The notes under the pieces: model-generated | The model's input: the letters and a program-made list of their open reading frames with translations, nothing else | What the model was told of the DNA's origin: nothing | The model's database searches: none | Translations under genes and position numbers: made by a program | Shown here: positions 28,810 to 39,211 of the stretch, piece after piece | Layout: each line of letters begins with the position of its first letter | Numbering within the stretch: position 1 is the stretch's first letter | From: Serratia symbiotica | GTDB taxonomy: Bacteria; Pseudomonadota; Gammaproteobacteria; Enterobacterales; Enterobacteriaceae | DNA: 64,000 nucleotides | NCBI RefSeq assembly: GCF_000821185.2 | Contig: NZ_CP050855.1 | Coordinates: 992,001-1,056,000 of the forward strand | Direction of reading: 5' to 3'

Positions 28810-29142
28810 ACCAGACTAAGAAAGGTTAATGGTATTACTGTTTCCCTCCAGATTGCGATTTTACCGGCGCATTTTCTAGATAACGTCAGTGAACTCAATG
28901 AGTCTTTGTATTGGCATCTGGAAAAAAAGGGAGCACAGGTATTACGGGCAACCCAGCACTTCAGCGCAGCAATTACGGACAGTAAACTGGCACACTACTT
29001 AGGTACTGATGAGCATGAGCCCGTTTTACTAGTGACCCGAACAGGCTTTACTCATAACGATCGACCTGTTGAATATACCCAAACCTGGTGTCTTAACGAT
29101 TACTGTGATTTTACGATTGAGCTACACCGTAAAAATCTATAA
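28810..29142 (+). pseudogene. GntR-family regulator (UTRA domain), 3' fragment
   Basis: An open frame without a start reads RLRKVNGITVSLQIAILPAH, then DNVSELNESLYWHLEKKGAQ, and LGTDEHEPVLLVTRTGFTH to TQTWCLNDYCDFTIELHRK. This is the C-terminal ligand-binding UTRA domain of a HutC/FrlR-like GntR regulator. The DNA-binding half is gone; the IS256-family end abuts it. The ligand cannot be told. Confidence 0.75.
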
Positions 29143-29222
29143 ATGCTCCCATCCATGATGGGTTAATGCTAATAAATTGAACATAATTTCAGCCTCTGGA
29201 AAAATCTGGGATTCCGGCGTAG

Positions 29223-30028
29223 GTGTGCCACGAATGCACCCTGTGGTAAATAAGGGTGCAATGCTGTGCGAGAGATGAGGGTAGGCCCCTCGGAGGCGGT
29301 GTCCAGACGCAGCCTTCAAACTACCCTGAGCTGCTGCCGTTAAGAGCGGTGGTGGTGAGCGTCAGAGAAAAGGCGCAGTCAGATGCGTCATGTATGTGTT
29401 GTGAAGATGAACGAGAGTGAACTGTAGATGCAGTGTCAGAAGGAACAAGATGATGTTAAAAATGCGCTTTCTAAGCGGTGCGTGATAAGTCCAGCGGTTA
29501 TCTGGTTACTGGCTGGTCGGCATCCGGCATAGAGACAGCATGAGCATAACACAGGCTCTGGCATGGAACGAGGGAACCTGTCGTCCCGATGCGAAGGGAG
29601 CGGCGTCGAGCAGAAACCCTGCAAGCGCCTGAGTACCAATGCGGGGCACACCGGCAGACGGTACGGGGCTGGGATCTGAGTCACAAAACCCCGTTATCTC
29701 TGGAAGTAATGGCACGCTGGCTCAATCCCATGTTACGAGGCTGGATTAATTACTCTGGGCGCTTTTATCGGTCAGCGATGGACTGTATAGCCAGTCATAT
29801 AGATCTGCATCTTGCGAAATGGGTCGCCCGCAAATATAAGCGGGTACAGGGTAGCCTGGCTCAGGCATATGAATGGTTGAGAAGGATACAGAGCGCTAAG
29901 TCCTGCCGGTTTGCACACTGGGAAATTTGTACGCGGCGTGAACGGTCAACGACAAGAGCCGGATGACGGGAGACTGTCACGTCCGGTTCCGTGGGAGCGT
30001 AGGGGGAAATTCCCTGGCGCGACCCGAT
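29223..30028 (+). mobile_element. Group II intron with large internal deletion
   Basis: The 5' end has GTGTG consensus at 29223 (GTGTGCCACGAATGCACCC) and domain I-like hairpins. The 3' part has domain V at 29956-29989 (GAGCCGGATGACGGGAGACT then GTCACGTCCGGTTC) and domain VI up to about 30028. A full element is about 2.3-2.5 kb; this is about 0.8 kb, with most of the reverse transcriptase removed. It lies before an IS630 transposase fragment, the probable insertion target. Confidence 0.8.
29690..29966 (+). pseudogene. Group II intron maturase, C-terminal fragment
   Basis: About 90 codons: LEVMARWLNPMLRGWINYSG, RFYRSAMDCIASH, LAKWVARKYKRVQGSLAQA and a CRFAHWEI end match the group II intron maturase (GIIM, domain X) of the intron-encoded protein. 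The reverse transcriptase fingers and palm, including the YADD box, are absent, so the intron cannot move on its own. Splicing would need a maturase supplied in trans. Confidence 0.82.
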
Positions 30029-30029
30029 A

Positions 30030-30197
30030 ACCCCTATTTGCGAACTGCGGCGCGCGCTCGTAAAGCATTCACTGGGTGACTTTGGTTATCAGCGTTCCCG
30101 CTGGCGTACTGAACTGATGGCAATAAAAATCAATGAGATAACCGGATGCCGGTTGCATGCCGGAACAATCCGGCGCTGGCTCTATGGGGTTAGCTAA
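30030..30197 (+). pseudogene. IS630-family transposase fragment
   Basis: A short frame reads CELRRALVKHSLGDFGYQRS, then RWRTELMAIKINEITGC and RLHAGTIRRWLYGVS, ending at TAA 30195-30197. This is the helix-turn-helix part of an IS630-type transposase (typical YGYQRSRWSTELLA and STIRRWL). The DDE domain is absent. It directly follows the intron 3' end and is the likely 3' exon. Confidence 0.7.
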
Positions 30198-30507
30198 CGG
30201 ATTGCCTTTCGGCTTTATGGCACAGGTACGAGAGCAGGTTTTGCTTAGGTTGGATAACAGCAGGTGAATAACGCTTTTACAGCAGATCTGTACAGGGTAT
30301 ATGCTTTCTTCGTTGGCCGCTACGTAAAACTCGCCAATGAAGTGCAAAACAGCCCGAAGGTGGATAAATCCTATGCCGGGTTGCTGCAGCAAGCTATACC
30401 ATCTAATTTAACGTTAATTCGAAGGGTGCTTGCGCCTATTTTGCACGTTGTTGGTGGTTACCGGACGTGGGCTGGCAAGATAGCAATATGTTGCTACCCT
30501 GAAAAGC
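30198..30507. other. Unassigned sequence beside yeaD
   Basis: About 310 bp. An ATG at 30264 opens 91 codons (MNNAFTADLYRVYAFFVGRY, later LIRRVLAPILHVVGGY) that run into the yeaD 3' end; no ribosome binding site or family is recognised. Probably island-edge debris, though a small real gene cannot be excluded. Confidence 0.4.
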
Positions 30508-31386
30508 TTAGGTGTTTTTCCTACTGCAGAGGGTGACGGCCAGACGTGCGGGTTGTTCGCCAGCGGCGACTAGCGGCCTGCTGACGCGGCCAGTTTCCAC
30601 GCACACCATGGTTTTGTAACCGTCATTGGTCATATCCGGCATGCTACATGACAATTCAACCCCAGGGTTCCAGGCGATCACATCACTCATATGATGGTGA
30701 TGAACTTCAAGGGTGCGTTGTAGCGCTGGATCTGTGATCAGGCTGAGAGCTTCCGGTTGGTTGTAGACACGGTCGGTCTGGCCGATAAACCGCAGGTTGC
30801 CAGTTTGACATGCTGGGAGACCACCCGCCACTTTATCGATATAGCTGTCGCCAAGGCCCGCCACTTGTATCTGCGCGATATCGCCGATTTGGAAGTAGGT
30901 ATGCAGCGCAGCAGTCGCCTGATAGTCGCCGTGCGATTCTAACTCGATCTCACATTTCACGCCCAACTTGAAGCGGGCAATCAGCGTAAAAGCGTGCGGC
31001 CACCGCTTATAGGTTTGCTCATTGTCTTTCAGCGTGAAGGTCAGAATAACGCCGTTCTCGTCCTCATCGTGGCCCGTCAGGCACCAGGGCAGGGTGCGAA
31101 CAAAACCATGGGAAGGTTGTGCTACCGCGCCAAACCAAGGCCAGCAGATTGGCACACCGCCACGGATCGCTTGGCCTGTTTTGAAAGGGGTATTAGCGCT
31201 AAGCCAGATTACTGGCTTAGCGCCACTGGGTTGCCAGGCTAATAGTTGTGCGCCCTGTAGGGCAACAGCCGCCCGAACCTTGGGATGGGAAATGACCACT
31301 ATACCCAGTTCATCGAGCTGGCGCAGGCTGATATAAGGAGAGATTTGTGTGGTTACGGGCAGGCTGAAAATTTTCTCGTTCATCAT
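30508..31386 (-). CDS. yeaD: D-hexose-6-phosphate mutarotase YeaD
   Basis: Aldose-1-epimerase-like enzyme that interconverts anomers of hexose 6-phosphates. 292 residues (E. coli 294). Conserved: GAQLLAWQPSGAKPVIWLS, AIRGGVPICWPWFG, HGFVRTLPW, ALHTYFQIGDI with catalytic His and WNPGVELSCSMPDM. Frame extends upstream, but the hairpin after gapA lies there; the ATG at 31386 gives MMNEKIFSLPV, which aligns with E. coli. Follows gapA on the same strand. Confidence 0.93.
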   Translation of the reverse strand: MMNEKIFSLPVTTQISPYISLRQLDELGIVVISHPKVRAAVALQGAQLLAWQPSGAKPVIWLSANTPFKTGQAIRGGVPICWPWFGAVAQPSHGFVRTLPWCLTGHDEDENGVILTFTLKDNEQTYKRWPHAFTLIARFKLGVKCEIELESHGDYQATAALHTYFQIGDIAQIQVAGLGDSYIDKVAGGLPACQTGNLRFIGQTDRVYNQPEALSLITDPALQRTLEVHHHHMSDVIAWNPGVELSCSMPDMTNDGYKTMVCVETGRVSRPLVAAGEQPARLAVTLCSRKNT

Positions 31387-31415
31387 TTGGCCTCTTGTTC
31401 GGCTAAACACCAGCG

Positions 31416-31443
31416 AAGAGGGCGACATTGATGTCGCCCTCTT
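31416..31443 (-). terminator. Stable hairpin between gapA and yeaD
   Basis: AAGAGGGCGACAT pairs perfectly with ATGTCGCCCTCTT around TG, a 13-bp stem 22 bp after the gapA stop. No long T-run follows on the gapA side, so it may act as a 3'-stabilising or partial terminator that lowers yeaD expression relative to gapA. Confidence 0.65.
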
Positions 31444-31465
31444 TCACCAGCTTACCATTATGCCA

Positions 31466-32620
<1,155 letters not shown>

Positions 32621-32666
32621 CTATATGGGGGCAAACTGAGAAATATAAACTCAGCGTCTACAATTG

Positions 32667-32682
32667 TGTGATCAGAATCACA
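32667..32682. promoter_or_regulatory. CRP-binding site between gapA and msrB
   Basis: Perfect half-sites TGTGA and TCACA separated by TCAGAA, the consensus CRP palindrome. It lies about 205 bp from the gapA start and 120 bp from the msrB start, so it could serve either divergent gene. Confidence 0.75.
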
Positions 32683-32803
32683 TATCATTCTGGATTGACC
32701 TTTTACGCTAATCAGTTGGGCAAAAAATCTCTGCGCGAGTGTTTATTTTTTGTTACAATAAATTGTTTTTGTTTAAATTTTACACATTCAGAGACAGGTA
32801 TAA

Positions 32804-33217
32804 ATGCCTAAAGAATCCCCCCCAGACCAGCCGGCCATTGTACTGAATGAAATCCAATATTATTTGACTCAAAAGCGAGGCACCGAGGCCCCATATTCCG
32901 GTAAATTGCTGCACAACAAGCGCGAGGGTGTGTACCATTGCTTGTGCTGCGATCAGCCGTTGTTCTACTCCGAGAGCAAGTATGATTCCGGCTGCGGCTG
33001 GCCGAGTTTTTATCAGCCACTATCTGATAATGCAATTCGTTATCTTTTTGATAATTCATTTAATATCCAGCGTATCGAAATCCGCTGTGGTCACTGTGAC
33101 GCACATCTTGGGCATGTATTCTCCGATGGCCCACAGCCAACAGGCGAGCGCTTCTGCGTCAACTCGGCTTCGCTGAGTTTTACCGATAATGAAAACGGCG
33201 ATAAAACTGCCGGTTGA
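32804..33217 (+). CDS. msrB: Peptide-methionine (R)-S-oxide reductase MsrB
   Basis: Reduces methionine R-sulfoxide in oxidised proteins. 137 residues as in E. coli. Catalytic Cys118 is in RFCVNSASL. Zinc ligands are Cys46/Cys49 (CLCC) and Cys95/Cys98 (CGHC). The GCGWPSFY motif is present. Divergent from gapA; followed by yeaC. Confidence 0.97.
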   Translation: MPKESPPDQPAIVLNEIQYYLTQKRGTEAPYSGKLLHNKREGVYHCLCCDQPLFYSESKYDSGCGWPSFYQPLSDNAIRYLFDNSFNIQRIEIRCGHCDAHLGHVFSDGPQPTGERFCVNSASLSFTDNENGDKTAG

Positions 33218-33280
33218 GTGGGAATTTCACTAATAAAATCGATTCAGCTAATTATTCTTCCTTAAGTGAGAGATGTTCTG

Positions 33281-33553
33281 ATGGACGTGCAAGATTTGAT
33301 TGCGGCGATGACGCCAGAAATCTACCAGCGTTTGCTACGGGCGGTTGAATTGGGTAAATGGTCAGATGGCATAGCACTGACGCCAGAGCAGAAAGCAAAT
33401 AGTCTACAAGCTGTGATGCTGTGGCAGTCGAAAAACAATGTCGATCCTCAACATATGAGCATCGGCACCAATGGCCAGATGGTGATGAAGAGCAAGCAGC
33501 AGCTTAAGCAGCAGTTCGTTGCCGAGCCACTGGTCAAACTGAAGCCGCAATAA
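33281..33553 (+). CDS. yeaC: YeaC family protein (DUF1315)
   Basis: 90-residue small cytoplasmic protein of unknown function, conserved next to msrB. DLIAAMTPEIYQRL and GTNGQMVMKSKQQLK are near-identical to E. coli YeaC. The start ATG 33281 matches the family N-terminus; a GTG five codons upstream is rejected. In E. coli pncA follows; 33554-33832 shows no remnant that I recognise. Confidence 0.92.
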   Translation: MDVQDLIAAMTPEIYQRLLRAVELGKWSDGIALTPEQKANSLQAVMLWQSKNNVDPQHMSIGTNGQMVMKSKQQLKQQFVAEPLVKLKPQ

Positions 33554-33832
33554 TACGCGGATCAAGGCGATAAGGCGTGTTGTCAGCGATTAACCTCAAC
33601 TTTCTGTCAACTGCGTCATACTCTGAGGACATTGTGCTGACAGGTAATGATGGCTTTAACCGGTCAGCAAGGAGAATGCAGGCGTGACCTGGGGGATCAC
33701 TCGCGATAAATTGTGACAGGGTAACCCCCCCCCCAACCGGTCATGTCTGGTCGTTATTCACCGGTTGTAATCGATGCCGCAACCAACCATCGACGATTGC
33801 CATGGGGTGATGCCCCAATTCCTATCCGTATG

Positions 33833-34849
33833 CTAATCGCTGATGCTCAGTTCGCCGCGCAGGTCTTGCTGCATCTGGCAGCGGATTTGCGCTGGCGTCA
33901 GAGGTTGACTTAACAGATAGTGCAGTTTGGTCAACGTGGCCTCTACCGTCATATCAAAACCGCTGATCACTCCCGCATGTGCTAGTACATTGCCGGTGGC
34001 GTACCCTTCCATATTGACTCTGCCGGAAATGCACTGTGTTAGGTTGATCACTACGATGCCGCGCTCGGACGCATCGCGCAATTCATCGATCAGCTCGGCT
34101 TTCTGCGGTGCGTTACCTACGCCATAGGAACGCAAGATCAACGCTTTTACCGGCTGTAGCAAAAAGTTGCGCACCACCGCGTATGAAATCCCTGGGTAAA
34201 GGGTCACTACGCCGATCGGCTGCGGTGTGATGACATGCACATTCAGTTGGCCGTTGCAGGTCGGGCTAGCGATGCCGTTAATACGGCGGATATGGATGCC
34301 GGCCTCCAAGAGCGGCGGCAAATTGGGAGAAGCGAACGCATCGAAACCATCGGCGTGAGCCTTGGTGGTGCGGTTGCCACGGAAGAGTTTGTTATTGAAG
34401 AACAGACATACTTCGTTCACCGGATGATTGGCTGCCAGATACAGGGCGTTGAGCAGATTGGTTTGACCATCGGAGCGTAGCTCCGCCAGCGGGATCTGCG
34501 AACCGGTCACGATCACCGGCTTGGCCAGGTTCTCCAACATGAATGATAGCGCTGAAGCGGTGAAAGCCATGGTGTCGGTGCCGTGCAGAATGACAAAGCC
34601 ATCGTAGCGATCATAATTCTGTTTAATATCGTCGGCGATGTGTTGCCAATCTTGCGGTGTCATATCGGAAGAGTCGATCAATGGCATGTATTCGCAGATG
34701 GTGAAATCTGGCATTTCCGGCCGGTGGAATTCCGGCATCAGTGCGAGTTGATGCTGCAAATGGCCGGAAACGGGGATATAGCCTTGAGCGGAACGTTGCA
34801 TGCCAATGGTGCCGCCTGTATAGGCAACGTAAATGGATTTCTTTTGCAT
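33833..34849 (-). CDS. ansA: L-asparaginase I, cytoplasmic
   Basis: Hydrolyses asparagine to aspartate and ammonia. 338 residues, as in E. coli. The catalytic Thr is in YTGGTIGM near the N-terminus and the second motif is HGTDTMAFTAS. GSQIPLAELRSDG follows. It lies downstream of sppA on the same strand with a terminator between them. Confidence 0.96.
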   Translation of the reverse strand: MQKKSIYVAYTGGTIGMQRSAQGYIPVSGHLQHQLALMPEFHRPEMPDFTICEYMPLIDSSDMTPQDWQHIADDIKQNYDRYDGFVILHGTDTMAFTASALSFMLENLAKPVIVTGSQIPLAELRSDGQTNLLNALYLAANHPVNEVCLFFNNKLFRGNRTTKAHADGFDAFASPNLPPLLEAGIHIRRINGIASPTCNGQLNVHVITPQPIGVVTLYPGISYAVVRNFLLQPVKALILRSYGVGNAPQKAELIDELRDASERGIVVINLTQCISGRVNMEGYATGNVLAHAGVISGFDMTVEATLTKLHYLLSQPLTPAQIRCQMQQDLRGELSISD

Positions 34850-34903
34850 GGGTACTGTCTTAACCGAGATAAGATGGGCTGAATTATAGGGAGATAGTGG
34901 TAG

Positions 34904-34928
34904 AAAAAAAGCCCGACGTTCGCCGGGC
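34904..34928 (-). terminator. Rho-independent terminator downstream of sppA
   Basis: On the minus strand: GCCCGGCGAACGTCGGGC followed by seven T residues, 15 bp beyond the sppA stop. Confidence 0.85.
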
Positions 34929-34942
34929 CGTGGAATTATTGG

Positions 34943-36799
34943 TTAGCGGACTTCTCCGCAGGTCAAACAGAATGCATAGCGGTTTTGCGGGTCGTTCAGG
35001 TTGTTAAGCAACCCCGACTGTTCTTTTACTGTCATGGCTACGGATGCCAGTGGGGCGGGCAGTATCGCTTGGATCGCCGCTGGCAGCATGGCGTGAATCG
35101 AACCGCTGAAATGGCTAAGTACCATCTCTGTCAAGCTTGGGGTATCGACAAACCAGTTCAACTTCCACTGTTTTAGCTTGGCCAGCTCGGCCACTTTCTT
35201 CACGGCATCGTCGAAATCACCCAACTGATCAACTAACCCGTTAGCCTTGGCATCACTACCCAACCAGACGTGTCCCTGAGCAATTTGGTCTACCTGCTGC
35301 GGTACCATTTTGCGCGCTTTAGCCACCAGATCGATAAAGTTCTTATACCCGTGCTCAATGCTTAACTGCATTATCTGTGAGAACGCCGGCGGCAGCGCTT
35401 TGGTCGCCGTAATATCGGCCAGTGGCGAGGTTGCCACGCCGTCGGTGTGCACGCCGATGCTGTCCAGCGTTCGCTCATAGGTATTGATGATGCCGAAAAT
35501 GCCGATGGAACCGGTTAGAGTGCTTGGGCTGGCGATGATATAGTCGGCTGGCGTCGATATCCAGTAGCCGCCAGAGGCCGCCATGCCACCCATTGAGACC
35601 ACCACCGGCTTGCCAGCAGCGCGGATCTCAGCCAGTTCGGCGCGGATCACTTCAGAAGCGCTGACGCTGCCGCCTGGGCTGTTGACGCGCAATACCACCG
35701 CCTTGATAATCGGATCCAGACGCACTTGACGTAGTTCTGCGGCGGTGGTATCAGCGCCCACAGTACCAGGTGCCTGCGGCCCGTCAATGATGGCACCGTT
35801 GGCAAATACCACGGCAATTTCGTCGCCCTGAGCATCAGCCGGTTTTGGCTGGTAGTCATAGATGCTGATGGCGTTGAAGTTATTGGCGCGCTTGTTCCAC
35901 CCGAAAGTTTTCACCAACTGGTCTTCAATGGCAGTGCGTGATGCCAGTTCATCCACCAGCTTGTTATCCAGCGCATAGCGTGCAGTATCGCCGCCTGCCG
36001 CCTGCAAACCACTCAGCACGTTGTCGGCTCCGGGGAACAGTTGCTGCGGAGTGAGCTGACGGTTAGCCGCCACAGTATCCAAATAGTTTTGCCACAAACC
36101 ACCGATCCAACGGCTATCCGCCTCACGCGCGGCTAGCGACATATCGTCGCGTATCAGCGGCTCGACCGCCGATTTATAGGTTCCAACGCGGAAAATATGG
36201 GAGGTGACTTTGAACATCTCCAGCAGCGATTTGTAGTACAGATTATTGCTGGCGAAACCACGCAGATCGACCGAACCTTGTGGTGACAGATAGATCCTGT
36301 TGGCGTAACTGGCCAAGTAGTACTGCATCTGGCTGTAGCTGTCGCCGATGGCAATGATAGGTTTGCCGCTATCACGGAATTCACGTAGCGCCTTGCCGAT
36401 ATAATGCAGCGAAGGCTGATCGGCACCGCCAAAGTCATTCAACTGCAATACCATCCCGGTAATGGTTTTGTCATCCTTGGCTTTACGGATGCTGTTAACC
36501 AGCTCGAACAATGAGTTTTCCTGTAGTCGGTTGCTGGAAGCGCTGAGCAGTTCACGTCCCCACTGGCGTACTTTATTGTTCATTGAAGGTTGATCGACCA
36601 CCACGCCGCTTAAATCGACCAGCAGAGCGCCATGTTCTGGTATTGCCGGAGTGGTGGAGTTTTGAAAGTATAGATAAATACCGCCGCCAACCAGGAGCAG
36701 TAACACCAAAAATAAATTAAGGATCAGTTCCCTGAGAAAGTTCAGCAGACGCCATGTCCACCTAAATGTGCTGGTAAAAATTTGCCCTAATGTGCGCAT
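34943..36799 (-). CDS. sppA: Signal peptide peptidase SppA (protease IV)
   Basis: Inner-membrane serine protease that degrades cleaved signal peptides. 618 residues, the same as E. coli. One N-terminal membrane helix (about 24-44). The Ser-Lys dyad is Lys209 ([10 protein letters not shown]) and Ser409 ([10 protein letters not shown]). Tandem S49 domains. The start has GGAGAG upstream. Divergent from ydjA. Confidence 0.96.
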   Translation of the reverse strand: MRTLGQIFTSTFRWTWRLLNFLRELILNLFLVLLLLVGGGIYLYFQNSTTPAIPEHGALLVDLSGVVVDQPSMNNKVRQWGRELLSASSNRLQENSLFELVNSIRKAKDDKTITGMVLQLNDFGGADQPSLHYIGKALREFRDSGKPIIAIGDSYSQMQYYLASYANRIYLSPQGSVDLRGFASNNLYYKSLLEMFKVTSHIFRVGTYKSAVEPLIRDDMSLAAREADSRWIGGLWQNYLDTVAANRQLTPQQLFPGADNVLSGLQAAGGDTARYALDNKLVDELASRTAIEDQLVKTFGWNKRANNFNAISIYDYQPKPADAQGDEIAVVFANGAIIDGPQAPGTVGADTTAAELRQVRLDPIIKAVVLRVNSPGGSVSASEVIRAELAEIRAAGKPVVVSMGGMAASGGYWISTPADYIIASPSTLTGSIGIFGIINTYERTLDSIGVHTDGVATSPLADITATKALPPAFSQIMQLSIEHGYKNFIDLVAKARKMVPQQVDQIAQGHVWLGSDAKANGLVDQLGDFDDAVKKVAELAKLKQWKLNWFVDTPSLTEMVLSHFSGSIHAMLPAAIQAILPAPLASVAMTVKEQSGLLNNLNDPQNRYAFCLTCGEVR

Positions 36800-36959
36800 G
36801 TGCTCTCCAACAAAAGTCGAAAAATGTTCCGCTATCCTAATGAGCGGCTGAAGAAATGTCGCTTTAAATCTTCGATCACGAACTGCATTGACGAGGCTGT
36901 TACATATCGATGAGCTATGCTAACGTGATCTTAATGAAAATTATTATCAGGAGTTTTTG

Positions 36960-37511
36960 ATGGATGCACTGCATCTTTTACTGAATCGCCGTTCAGCCTC
37001 ACGGCTTTCGGCACCAGCGCCCGTGGGGGAAATACGTCAGAATATCATCAATGCAGGACTGCGTGCGCCCGATCACGGAAACCTGCAACCGTGGCGGTTT
37101 GTGATAATTGAGAATCAAGGGCTAGAGCGCTTCAGCCAATTGTTACAAATTGCTTCAAAACAGGCGAAAATGGACGAAATCGCGATCGAAAAGGCCGCTA
37201 AGGCACCGTTCCGCGCACCTTTAATCATTGCTGTGATTGCGCACTGTACTAAAGAGACCAAGGTGCCGCATTGGGAGCAAGTGGTATCCGCTGGCTGCGC
37301 GGTACAGGCGATGCAAATGGCAGCGTTAGCGCAGGGTTTTAATGGCATCTGGCGCACAGGTGTTTGGGCTGAGTACCCACTGGTGCGCGATGCGTTCGGA
37401 TGCCGAGAACAGGATATGATCGTCGGTTTCTTGTATTTGGGTACCCCAGAGTTGAAAGCTTCAAACAAAGTCATCGCCCCGAATAGTGCGCCTTTCGTCA
37501 GCCATTTTTGA
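36960..37511 (+). CDS. ydjA: Nitroreductase family protein YdjA
   Basis: 183-residue FMN-dependent NAD(P)H nitroreductase-fold protein; physiological substrate unknown. [11 protein letters not shown] and [13 protein letters not shown] bind [23 protein letters not shown] and GFLYLGTP are conserved. Start ATG 36960 with CAGGAG upstream. Followed by an ERIC element and selD. Confidence 0.94.
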   Translation: MDALHLLLNRRSASRLSAPAPVGEIRQNIINAGLRAPDHGNLQPWRFVIIENQGLERFSQLLQIASKQAKMDEIAIEKAAKAPFRAPLIIAVIAHCTKETKVPHWEQVVSAGCAVQAMQMAALAQGFNGIWRTGVWAEYPLVRDAFGCREQDMIVGFLYLGTPELKASNKVIAPNSAPFVSHF

Positions 37512-37660
37512 TTATGCTGGTGGATATACCAAAATGCCCTAGAACGGTGTTATTTCGAGGGACTGTGAGTAGATTAGGGCATTAGGCTATTTCACTGCTG
37601 TTACTAGGTATTATACCGGCACGGGGAGGATCTCGACACCTTCTATGGCTACACGTTTGA

Positions 37661-37863
37661 TATAAACCCTAAATAATTCGAGTTGTAGGAAAGCGGCAAC
37701 GCAGCGACAAATCGGCTGGGAACCGATTTGAACAACGCTTGCGCTGGGCCGTAGGCTTAACTTTAGGGATGAGGTTGATGAATCTCCAGTCGCTGACACC
37801 CGTCAGTGACTGGGGCGAGCGAGGAAAGCTCACGAACAGGCAACTTGAAGTATGACGGGTATA
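37661..37863 (+). repeat. ERIC element with enlarged centre (about 203 bp)
   Basis: Left end TATAAACCCTAAATAATTCG, core CAGTGACTGGGGCGAGCG, right end CAACTTGAAGTATGACGGGT then ATA. It shares the extra block (ACAAATCGGCTGGGAACCGA type) with the copy at 5630-5829 and lacks it in the copy at 20276. It lies between ydjA and selD and enlarges that spacer. Confidence 0.87.
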
Positions 37864-37995
37864 CGCAAGGTAAATAAAAACAAATCGCATCTATGTGCAG
37901 GCTGCGGGTTAATCGACAGCCTGTGCTTATCAATCCCTTCGGCAAACGTTACCCTATGTTATCTTGAGTGACGATCATCGAAAGGAGTGCGCTAT

Positions 37996-39039
37996 ATGAC
38001 ATCGCCAGCTATCCGCTTGACCGAGTACAGCCATGGCGCTGGCTGCGGCTGTAAAATCTCACCGAAAGTTCTCGATACCATTTTGCACAGCACGCATGAA
38101 AAGCTTATCGATCCGCGTCTGCTGGTGGGTAATGAAACTCGCGATGACGCAGCGGTGTATGATATTGGCAATGATGTTGGCATCATCAGCACTACCGACT
38201 TCTTTATGCCGATCGTTGATGATCCGTTTGATTTTGGCCGCATCGCCGCCACCAACGCCATTAGCGATATCTACGCCATGGGGGGCAACCCGATTATGGC
38301 GATCGCTATCCTCGGCTGGCCGATCGCCACGTTGCCGCCGGAAGTGGCGCAGCGGGTGGTTGATGGTGGGCGTTTCGCCTGCCAGCAGGCGGGTATTGTG
38401 CTGGCAGGCGGGCATTCCATCGACGCGCCAGAACCGATCTTTGGCCTGGCTGTCACTGGCGTGGTCAATACCGCACGGGTGAAGAAAAACAGCACCGCGC
38501 AGGCAGGATCAACACTGTTCCTCACTAAACCGTTGGGCATAGGCGTGCTGACCACCGCCGAGAAAAAACGCCAGTTGCGCCCTGAACATCAAGGGTTGGC
38601 GACGGAGGTGATGTGTCGGCTGAATACGCCGGGTGTGGACTTTGCTCAGGTGGTGGGGATAACGGCAATGACCGATATTACCGGCTTCGGGCTGTTGGGC
38701 CACCTGAGCGAGGTATGCCAAAGTTCTGGGCTACAGGCCACCCTATGGTTCGAACAGGTGCCTAGGTTGCCGGGGGTCGAGGTTTACATCGCTGAGGGCT
38801 GTGTACCGGGCGGCAGTGGCCGCAATTTTGATAGCTATGGTCATCTGGTGAGTGAAATGAGTGATTTACAGCGTAAACTGTTGTGCGATCCACAAACATC
38901 CGGCGGCCTACTGCTGGCGGTAATGCCGGAGGTGGTGCAGCAGGTGCAGTCGATTGCCGAACGTCATGGCATTCAAATCGATGCTATCGGCGAACTGCAC
39001 GCCGTGGTTGCTGGCAAACCGTTGATCACGGTCGAATAG
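37996..39039 (+). CDS. selD: Selenide, water dikinase
   Basis: Makes selenophosphate from selenide and ATP for selenocysteine and selenouridine synthesis. 347 residues as in E. coli. Cys17 and Lys20 in GAGCGCKI are catalytic. [31 protein letters not shown] and [13 protein letters not shown] bind metal and ATP. ATG 37996 is chosen because AAAGGAG at 37981-37987 is correctly spaced; a GTG three codons earlier is not. Followed by topB, as in E. coli. Confidence 0.97.
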   Translation: MTSPAIRLTEYSHGAGCGCKISPKVLDTILHSTHEKLIDPRLLVGNETRDDAAVYDIGNDVGIISTTDFFMPIVDDPFDFGRIAATNAISDIYAMGGNPIMAIAILGWPIATLPPEVAQRVVDGGRFACQQAGIVLAGGHSIDAPEPIFGLAVTGVVNTARVKKNSTAQAGSTLFLTKPLGIGVLTTAEKKRQLRPEHQGLATEVMCRLNTPGVDFAQVVGITAMTDITGFGLLGHLSEVCQSSGLQATLWFEQVPRLPGVEVYIAEGCVPGGSGRNFDSYGHLVSEMSDLQRKLLCDPQTSGGLLLAVMPEVVQQVQSIAERHGIQIDAIGELHAVVAGKPLITVE

Positions 39040-39211
39040 TGTGAGCGCTGATTTTGAGAATCGTCCGACGGTGAGATGGCTAGCACATAACAAGTCAGTG
39101 CCGCTGTATGACGGCTATCCATCGATATCACTTCCTGTGGAGGGTTTTCTGCGGGAACTATGCTGAAGTAAGAGAATTCCTGATGACGTATAGCCAGAAA
39201 AACGGTGAATA

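Noticed and set aside
33554..33832. Possible pncA remnant between yeaC and ansA, including a run of ten C at about 33725-33734
   Set aside because: Gene order suggests pncA, but I found no nicotinamidase motif in any frame; the C-run is noted only as a likely slippage site.
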